From assembly GCA_911728455.2 (NCBI GenBank), contig CAJVRT020000082.1, positions 434,001 to 498,000 of the forward strand: a stretch of DNA of 64,000 nt, read 5' to 3'. This stretch comes from Marthasterias glacialis (lineage: Eukaryota; Echinodermata; Asteroidea; Forcipulatida; Asteriidae). Below, piece after piece: positions 56,187 to 64,000 of the stretch. A model generated the notes under the pieces. That model searched no databases. It saw only the letters and a list, made by a program, of their open reading frames with translations, and was not told where the DNA came from. Both the position numbers and the translations under genes were made by a program. How positions within the stretch are numbered: the first letter of the stretch is position 1; each line of letters opens with the position of its first letter.

Positions 56187-56970
56187 TTTTGAGGCCCAGG
56201 TTTAAAAAAAGGTAAAAACTAGTTAGCTAGGTCAATGCTTAGAAGGTTGTGTTATGTATCCCCCCTTAAAAAAAAACCATAAAATAAAACAAACCCCTTG
56301 GATGGAAAGTTTAAAAGCATGATTTACTCAAAACAGTCCTACGCCTAAACTTTTATCAACATAAATGCCATCTCCCCAGGGTGGTGTGTTTGTGTATTTT
56401 ATGTGAAACTAACATTAAACAACTATGCTTTGATTTAACATGTCAAGCACATTCAAGTTGGTTTGTTTTGTTCAAAAGATACAATGAAACCTACCAATTG
56501 CCAATGATCAGAAATTCATAAATACCCCAGTCAGTTTGGGACAATTTGGGCAGTTCTATTGGTTAAAAGGCGGTCACATGACTGTTAAAGACCAGTTTTA
56601 ACTTGCTGATAGAGACATAGCTGAAGCTGCGAACGTGCGATCATTATAGCCAACAAGCATGTTAGCATACCAGCATACCTGGGTGCTAATTTACGTGTAG
56701 CATATTCAATACATAACGGCACTCTTAATTAAGATCTATTAGTACATGCGCGTACGTGCAACCATTGATCGTCGATCCTTCGTGAAAAAAAAATTCTACA
56801 AAACAGAAAAGATCAACAGATTTTTCCACAATATTACGCTTTTGACAGAAAGGGCATTTATGAATGGGAATAAAAGAGTAGTGTCTCAGTCTTCATCGGT
56901 GTTTGGGTACTTGTCATGACAATAATACATTTCTGTAAATGACTAGGATGGAAGAGGTCTGGATATTTAA
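56055..56970. repeat. Local repeats around an inverted dispersed copy
   Basis: TTTGGGTACYTG...ATACATTTCTGTAAATGACTA occurs at about 56060 and again at 56903, flanking the 56545-56905 repeat (reverse partner of 42157-42485). 56187-56525 matches 59305-59606 directly over about 300-330 bp, starting TTTTTGAGGCCCAGG. Confidence 0.75.
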
Positions 56971-58229
56971 TGAATCTTTTTACGTGGCCGGTACCAGGTA
57001 CCGTACTGGATACCTCTTGTTTTGGTTGTTTTGGTTTTTTTTTTTTTTTTCACTTTTGTTTTTGTTCTTTTTATATTTTTCTCTGTGTGACTTCTTGGTC
57101 ACAACCTTGTCAGAATGACTTGAAACTTTCAACAAACATTGGTAATGGTATGTAGTTGTGCCTCAAAACTAAAGAAATCATACTTGACGTTACAGCAAAA
57201 CAGCAAACCTTAATCATGGATTCATTCCAGAATGGAAAAAAGATACAGCTTTTATATTTGCAGAAATCTATTGTTGGTGTTATATGGACAATTTGTTAAA
57301 TATCATGTTTCAGGAAACCTCTACTGTCATGGGTCAATTAGCTAACGTAAAAGAAAAATATTCAATGGCAAAAAACTCCACATATCACCAACAGGCTTAG
57401 AAGCAAATATTCTTTATGATATTTATTTTATAGTTTTGAAATTTTAAATCGTATCCATCGCTTAGGTCCAACTCTTAGGACTAACACAGGAATTGCTTAC
57501 CTTGCTGAAAAAATTAGTTATCATATGTAGATGATAATAAAAACATTAAAATTTCAAAATTGTCTCTACTGTTTTGGTTCATCGAGCAAAAACAATGAAA
57601 AACAATGAAGGTTCATAGCTCCTGAATGAAACAAAGTAGAGACCTACAACTCCAGTCAAAATTAATTTCAATAAGGTGTAAATAACAAGAAAAGCATAAA
57701 ATGTCAGAAAGTTGCATCATTCTGATCCAGAGAGCTAAAACAATGGACTCCAAAATAGCGAAGTAGAAGTATTGCTCATAGGATGGTGATTATTTTGAAA
57801 CCTTAAAATGTATGGTACAATGAGCTAAAACAATAGAATATTCAAAGAGCCATAATTCTTGAATGAGCTATTGTACAACTTTGTAGTTTGGCAAAAAACA
57901 CATTCCTGACCGGTAGACAGGAATTACTGCTCTAATTTCAGAAAACATTTACCGTCACACGCTACTGAGCTACAACAGAGACAATCTTAAATGTGCAGTA
58001 AGCCATGAATGGAGCATCACATTGGCTTCAAAATTGGCACAAACATTAGTCTTACTATGGAAAAGATTATAGAAAGTCAAAATGAAACATCAAAATTATC
58101 ATTTCAATCGCTTCAATCGTTATCACAAACATGTCTATTATATAAGCATTTGGCCCGAAAACAGTAATAATTCCAAAGCATTATAATTTACAAGGACTCA
58201 AAGGTGCATCAAATAACTCAGCGAACACG
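56971..58229. other. No recognised gene; loosely repetitive
   Basis: Phrases such as CATAGCTCCTGAATGA and CATAATTCTTGAATGA recur at irregular spacing from about 57540 to 58020, suggesting an old decayed repeat. No coding signal. Confidence 0.35.
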
Positions 58230-58565
58230 TTAAAAACTGAAGTGTTGAATCCAACACTTACATGTGTGCGGTCAGTGACTACACTTTGAAAGTGTTGAAT
58301 CCAACATTGTTAATGTTAAATCCAGCATTTTAGAATATCAAATCAAACGCCAAAGAGTTGAATTCAACAATTTAAATGTTAATGTTAATTTTTTTTTCAT
58401 TTAAATTTTTGAATCAGCACTTTAAATGTTGCATTAACAGTTTAAAAGCAAGATCAATTGTTTTACACGCTGGATTTAACATTTTTAAATGTTGGGTTTA
58501 ACACTTTCAAAGTGAAGTCACTGACCGCACATATGTAAGTGTTGGATTCAACTCTTCAGTTTTAA
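58230..58565. mobile_element. 336-bp fold-back/MITE with about 105-bp inverted repeats
   Basis: TTAA at both ends (58230-58233 and 58562-58565) is followed by (A)AACTGAAGNGTTGAATCC. The arms match inward through GTGCGGTCAGTGACT and CACTTTGAAAGTGTT to AATGTTAAATCCAGC. TTAA would suit piggyBac- or Kolobok-type insertion, but one arm has an extra A, so the exact end is uncertain. Many internal GTGTTGAATCCAACAC-like dyads. Confidence 0.8.
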
Positions 58566-58635
58566 GCGAGTAGTGGATAATCCAGCTGCTTTACAATGTA
58601 CAGGGTGTTTGGGTTTAAATCACGGCCGGGTCAGG

Positions 58636-59220
58636 CCTTTTTTCCATTTCTTTTCTTCAATTCTTCTTTTCTCATTTAATTGAGAACTTGGTCAGGAGGA
58701 AAACCTGAATGAAACCGTGTTTAATCTTACAATCATTGATAATTAATATGTCATCAATGTTTACAATGCAAACTTTTGACTCTACAGAATTATGTTTGGT
58801 ACAAACATATAATAACATCAATGAATCTTCAACCACTACTAATGACGTTATCACATGTATGTGGAAACAATTTAGCAGCATTACAATGTCAAGATCCCAA
58901 ACGACTCTCGGAGTGCTCAGTGGTATAGTGGATATGGCAACTGATCTTAAACTCAGAGGGTGTGGGTTGGAATCAACACTGCGTCGTATTTCCCACTATT
59001 TTATTTTCTTAAGAAAAGTGTAATTAATGGTTAAACAATTGGAATAATAACATTAGGTTTTTAGGTCAGAGACATCTAGTATGACAGTTTTGAAACTTTT
59101 GTCATTGTCTTGGCATTTTAAAATTGGTGATATTTAATTGATAACTTGGCAAAGAGTGACCTTTTTTCCATTTCTTTTCTTCTTCTCTGTTTCTTTTCTT
59201 ATTTAATTGAGAACTTGCTC
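58636..59220 (+). repeat. Short direct repeat pair
   Basis: TTTTTTCCATTTCTTTTCTTC...TTTAATTGAGAACTTG occurs at 58636-58696 and 59163-59220. Between them a stretch at about 58903-58985 (GCTCAGTGGTATAGTGG... and GGGTTGGAATC) faintly resembles tRNA A and B boxes. Confidence 0.5.
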
Positions 59221-59304
59221 AATAGTGAAATATATAAGAGCAACCTATCGTTTGTTGACACTGTTACAAACGACTGTCTAGTTTAATTTGTATTTGTCTT
59301 GTGT

Positions 59305-59606
59305 TTTTGAGGCCCAGGTTAAAAAAGGCTAAACACTGGTTACATAGCTAGGTCAATTCTAGGAGGTTGTTTAAAAGCATGAATTACCAGAAACAGTCCT
59401 GCACCTAAACTTGTATCACCATAAATCCCATGTCCCCAGGGTTTAGTGTATGTGCATTCTACATGTATGTGACACTAACATTAAACAACTATATAATGCT
59501 TTGATTTAACATATCAAGCACATTCTATTTTTGGTCTGTTTTACTCAAAAAGACAGTCAAGATACAGCATAGCCTATCAATTGCCAATGATCGGAAAATA
59601 ATAAAT
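59305..59606 (+). repeat. Dispersed repeat (partner of 56187-56525)
   Basis: Shares TTTTTGAGGCCCAGGTT, AAACAGTCCT...CACCTAAACTT, and GCTTTGATTTAACATRTCAA with its partner in the same order. No coding content. Confidence 0.8.
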
Positions 59607-60439
59607 GACAAAGTTTGATATGAGAAAAACAAAATACGAGTACATGTATTAACATCAAAACTGACATGAGCAAGAAACTGTATCTAAATGAAATGATGAC
59701 CCAGTCGCTCACATCACCTGTGCATGTACAAACTATCCAATAAAACACAACAGAGTTAAGCTTCAAATTAAAAACACATTCATTTATATTCCTTGTGGAA
59801 TTATTACATGCAAGGTAAATGTTTAAGAAGAAAGAAATATTTTTCTTGGGTTCACTATATGAATTGAAGATATACCTGGCATGATAAATAACTATACATG
59901 TAGTTCAAAGTTATTGCAAGAGGATCCATGGCTGGTTGGCTTAGTACAAAACTTACCATGTAAACTTGGAGATGTAATTAATTAACTGATACCAATCATA
60001 CTTGGACATGTACATTATCTTATTTGTATTTGTTTACGTTCAAGTTGATTTACATACAATGTGAATCTCAGTAGGTTAATTACAATCAAGGGGCGTGTTG
60101 TCTAACTTTGGACTACCCCAGCTAACACACAACGTAACCACAACATTTCACAACGTTGTGGTTTGGTTGTCATAAGGTACTGATTTTACAACATTGTGAC
60201 AACGTTGTAAGAACGTTAGATTGAAAGAAGGTGGTTGTATAAAGGTTGTATTTTGGTATTATTTGGAACGTTGTTGATGTGTTCCATGCAAGACGTTGTT
60301 AGAACGTTATATTTTGGTATTTTTTACAATGTTTTCTTTCGGGATCACAACAACGTTATATTAACGTTGTATATTGGTATTAATATAACGTTGACATTTT
60401 GTCCAAGGCCTCTCGTTGTGGCAACGTAGGATGTTGGTG

Positions 60440-61085
60440 TTTTTATAACATTATATTAATGTTGCGAACGTAACGTAGTGTAATCGTAGTATTTACGTTT
60501 TCCAGTAATATTGTGGTTATGTTGCAAACACAACATAGTGAAGACGTAGTATTTATGTTTTCCGTTAAGGTTGTAGTAATGTTGCAAACACAACGTACTG
60601 ACAACGTTAGTATTTAGGTTTTTTCAGTAATGTTATGGTTATGTTGGCAACACAACGTAGTGAAGACGTAGTATTTACGTGTTTCATTAACGTTGCAGTA
60701 ATGTTGCAAACACAACGTACAGACGACGTAGTATTTAGGTTGTCCAGTAATGTTGTGGTTATGCTGGCAACACAACGCAGTGAAGACGTAGTATTTACGT
60801 TTTCCATTAACCTTGTAGTAATGTTGCAAACACAACGTACCGACGACGTAGTATTGAGGTTTAAAATTAATGTTGTGATGAAGTCGTAAACACAACGCAG
60901 TGGTGAAGACGTATTATTTATGTTTTTTTATTAATGTTGTGGTTATGTTGCAAACACAAGGTAGTGAAGACGTCGTATTTAGGTTTTCCATTTCTGTTGC
61001 GGCTTTTGTTGCAAACACAACGTACTAGTAAAGACGTAGGTTTCCTAACATTGTGGTTATGTTGCAAACACAACGTACTAATGTA
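60440..61085 (+). repeat. 60-bp tandem repeat, about 10 copies, partly 120-bp dimers
   Basis: ACACAACGTA plus GACGTAGTATTTA recurs every 58-62 bp. Alternating versions GCAAACACAACGTAC/GACGACGTAG and GGCAACACAACGTAG/TGAAGACGTAG mark a dimer. Opposed ORFs here are repeat artefacts. Confidence 0.9.
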
Positions 61086-61387
61086 AACTGGGGTGGGTTG
61101 GGGTAGGGCCCTATAGGGGTGGGACTGAGGCATACTATAGGGTTTCCATGTGTTCCATAATTAATGGAAAGGCCAGTTATTCTCCCCCACACCCCTCTGA
61201 AAAAAACTATTAAAAAAAAACATATCAGCAAATAGTACCCACAACAACAAAAACAAAAGAATCCCCGAAAAGAGGCCTATACAGAATTAAAAATGTTTAC
61301 TATTTAAATTTCAAAAAGGTGATCACAAAGATGGGATGGAGCTGGTCGGACCCGGGAACTCCACACTAGATCCACCTATGGTACGAG

Positions 61388-61419
61388 CATGGAGGAACAC
61401 AATATTTTATTCCTCCATG
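61388..61419. repeat. Hairpin CATGGAGGAA / TTCCTCCATG
   Basis: Perfect 10-bp arms around a 12-base AT-rich loop; short GTAC words lie on both outer sides. Confidence 0.7.
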
Positions 61420-61509
61420 GTACAAGCTAGTCACAAGAATGTTGTGATTGTAATACACTTACAAACCCAATTATGGGAAAATTTACCTTTTGCATACCAA
61501 CAACTTCGT

Positions 61510-61647
61510 CACACGAACCGTTGGTTATCGTTGACCAGCGTTCCACACGGCATACCAGTTTGCTTCATTGTATAGCCAGTCAACAAGTCATGCTGTTAAT
61601 GGTAGGCTGTGCCCAACGATGGTACACGATAACCAACGGTTCATGTG
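61510..61647. repeat. Long-arm inverted repeat, 22-bp arms
   Basis: Arm 61510-61531 (CACACGAACCGTTGGTTATC...) is repeated inverted at 61626-61647 with one mismatch; the loop is 94 bases. Confidence 0.8.
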
Positions 61648-63079
61648 TTATACACGAACTTCGGCTGATGCCATGCGCGATACAGCAACCATCATGGCGC
61701 CGAGGATGTTTGGTGTCGGTCAGTGATGATAATTTTCATAAAATTCCACCAAAAGGAGGTAGCACATGTTGAATCATCGAGGGAAACATTTTGCCAAAAA
61801 ATCGCCAAAAGCCTCAAATCGAAAATTAATATTATAGTTTTTGGCAATAGGGGCTAGGATAACTATAACTTAATCTGCATTGGACTGTACAGCTCAAGTC
61901 CGAAAGGAAGTTACCAAAATTAACGATGGTTTTCACTGATAGCAAGGAACAATTTCGATGGTTATTTTTTTCTGCTGTGTGGGGAGATGCTCATTTTAAT
62001 ACGCAGTCACTGTTAAATAAAATGTCATCATTTTTTGGGGAACAATCCTTCTAAATATGGGTACCTTTCTTGTTGACTCACGTTGTAGACAAGGGAACCG
62101 GCAAGGCTGGACCAATTCCCCTTATAGCGATCACGGTGGGATTCATCAAATAAACTCTCAGCGAAGTTCAATGCACGTTTCGTGCTCTGTCTTCACGCCT
62201 TTGCTTATGAGAATCTGAACTTCGCCGCAGCCGCCGTCTTGATAGAAACACATTTCATTAAGGTTAATGGGGAGCACTTTAGTAGAAAGATATGCATGAC
62301 AAAGAAATAATCATTATGCCGTTCGTCGCTTCCATAGCAACTTCTGTCTGAACCGCCCCAATCCACCCAACCCCACAGCTCTTGGACTGATCTTCATGCT
62401 AATTGTAATACCTTTCGGTAAATCATGCATACAAAAATCATGTTTTTCGATTATTTTGCAGAATACAACGTTGGTAAAACGTTGTATAGAGACAGTGCAT
62501 AAATTTGCATAACCATATACTATAGATCGCAAGTCCCATTCAAACCTAATCCACCATTTGTTTTAATGAAATATTCAATGAACCACTAATTGGGGGTTAC
62601 TCTCAGATAGTTTTAATCTAATTTCGTAAAGACAAATATAGTTAGGATACACCTAGCATGATTAACCTCAAATTTTTTGACAACGGTGGGTACTAATTAT
62701 TAAAACAATATTTTGTAATTACCCACAATGGCAACTTAGCCATTGGAAATACGCTACATATATACAAGTTCCTCACCATTTAAGTATAGCAAGCATGATG
62801 ACACAGTCGTGTGACCATAGAGCAAGGACGGTGTGATCAAGGTAAGATAATCGTGGTAGACTATTGTGAAGTAATTAGTGTTGTAGAAAAAACATCTACT
62901 AATTAGTGTAATAAGTAGAATATAATAATTACAATTTGTAACATAATATGTACAGTATGATGTCATAATTACAATACAAATAGTATAAGTAACTTGTAGT
63001 TTACATTCGGTAGGATCCAGAAAGTGTTTGAATCATATATAATTGATACTGTAATTAGTTTTTTAATTGATTTAATGTA

Positions 63080-63435
63080 TCTGTAAACGTTGTCACAACG
63101 TGCTAGACACGTGACCAAAACGTTCCTGAAATGTGTCGGGGACGTCTTCATTACGTAGTTGTATAATGTTCTTAAGACGTAAATGGTAGTCGACAAAGTT
63201 TCGTTGCTACAACTTTAGGTAAATAACGTTGCCAGTAACAGACTCTGGTACATTTTCACAACGTGAGACAGGTGTCAAAACTCACGTCCCTAAAACGTAG
63301 AGGGAACGTCGTCATTACGTCGCCGAATAACGTTCTATATTACGTAAATGGTAGTCGACAAAGTTTCGTTGCTACAACGTTATACAAATAACGTTGTTGG
63401 CACTAAAGTCTGACGTCCTCACAACGTTGTAAAAA
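63080..63435 (+). repeat. 165-bp tandem repeat, about 2 copies
   Basis: GTAAATGGTAGTCGACAAAG starts at 63179 and 63344. CACAACGTG words at 63094 and 63257 show that the repeat extends leftward. It carries many ACGT/AACGTT words like the left array of the same element. Confidence 0.85.
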
Positions 63436-63454
63436 CGTGAAATTGTTAGCTGGG

Positions 63455-63633
63455 AAGTATATTGCATGGCAAAATTGAACACAGCATCTATCGTGTACAA
63501 ATATTTTACGCACATTGCATGGAGGTTCATGTACATTAACTTATCACACATCTCTATTGCATACACGTGATTACTATGGCATTGGATTCGTGTACACAGA
63601 TTTATGCACATCGCTATGGCACGACGCATTTGC
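63455..63633. repeat. Dispersed repeat (partner of 38862-39041)
   Basis: Begins AAGTATATTGCATGGC immediately after the CCCAGCTAACA element ends, and matches its partner closely for about 175 bp. Confidence 0.9.
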
Positions 63634-64000
63634 AAGTAACGCAAGTAAAAGGAATCGATCATTCATCTTGCTTTATTAAATATTGAAGGCTCAAAAGAGG
63701 GTGCTAGGATAGCAGAAAGATCAATGTAAGGTTTGTAACAATATCAAAGCACCTTACCTTAAGTATGCACTGTACCATTAGTGTAGTCGAACAAACACAC
63801 TGACATTCACCAACACAAGTACATTTTATGTGTACCAGTTGCTTTAGGGGTCAAAGTCCTTGCTCTGCGGTCAAAGCTACAAGCCTGTCATTGGCCATCA
63901 AGTAAAATGAACTGCCCACATCTCTTGCATACAAAGATCTATAGGAAATACAATGGCAAAACAAAGAAACACATAAGCTTTCATTTACAAAAGCATCATT
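63634..64000. other. No recognised gene
   Basis: AT-rich sequence to the window end. It contains the half-site GTCCTTGCTCTGCGG at 63857-63871 (see 14989) and CATCTCTTGCATAC at about 63920, a word also found in the repeat just upstream. Confidence 0.4.

Larger units (their letters stand above)
60117..63454. mobile_element. 3.3-kb element with CCCAGCTAACA inverted ends and AACGTT-rich tandem repeats
   Basis: Left end CCCAGCTAACACACAACGT, right end (reversed) CCCAGCTAACAATTTCACG. Both then show CACAACGTTGTG within 50 bp. Tandem repeats lie inside both ends: a 60-bp unit on the left and a 165-bp unit on the right. The middle (about 61090-63060) is unrelated AT-rich DNA with no transposase. No target duplication was found. 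It could be one foldback-like transposon or two related elements that happen to face each other. Confidence 0.55.

Noticed and set aside
58903..58985. tRNA-like sequence
   Set aside because: A- and B-box-like words are present, but the T stem does not pair and the anticodon stem is only four bases.
60607..60895. Overlapping ORFs in the 60-bp tandem array
   Set aside because: Repeat-derived on both strands; composition follows the unit.
62814..63871. About 1.06-kb transposon bounded by AGAGCAAGGAC inverted ends
   Set aside because: Only 11 bases match, no target duplication is seen, and it would overlap the better supported 60117-63454 element.

Overview
The window looks like nuclear DNA of an invertebrate deuterostome, most likely a marine one such as an echinoderm, hemichordate or amphioxus. 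The evidence is spliced exons, intronless TRIM genes of the RING/B-box/coiled-coil/beta-propeller type, a CR1/L2-like LINE, and a Ty3/gypsy element with integrase ahead of reverse transcriptase (the Gmr1 arrangement, reported from deuterostomes). Species was not determined. Nothing bacterial is present.

Layout. 1-12980 is one uninterrupted tandem satellite with a 311-bp unit, about 41.7 copies, open at the left window edge. It shows multi-unit (higher-order) structure, and every unit carries a 22-bp palindrome and a TGACGTCA site. 12981-20100 is mostly non-coding, with G-runs, a TTTG-rich block and a CpG-rich patch. 20100-24360 holds pieces of one or more minus-strand multi-exon genes: two VWC-type exons, an Ig-domain exon, and a tandemly duplicated exon of unknown function. 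25365-28532 is repeat-rich: a dispersed family, a 55-bp minisatellite, and a complete non-autonomous DNA transposon with an 8-bp target duplication.

29179-37325 is a nested retrotransposon block, all on the minus strand. A nearly complete LINE sits just 3' of the pol gene of a decayed Gmr1-like element, with a candidate 10-bp target duplication on both sides. The LINE has a 2A-like motif, an AP-endonuclease region and an intact RT ORF.

39100-52750 is a tandem segmental duplication. Each copy has a plus-strand TRIM gene followed by a minus-strand exon of another gene. The first TRIM is intact (559 codons); the second carries a 1-base frameshift. Later insertions separate the copies: a head-to-head tRNA-like pair around a perfect palindrome, a fold-back element, a probable solo LTR and a LINE 3' end.

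52750-64000 has no recognisable gene. It holds dispersed repeats, a 336-bp fold-back element, and a 3.3-kb element with CCCAGCTAACA inverted ends and AACGTT-rich tandem repeats inside each end.

The only full-length host coding sequence is TRIM copy 1. All other host genes are seen only as exons. Most short ORFs, including those in the satellite, look fortuitous.
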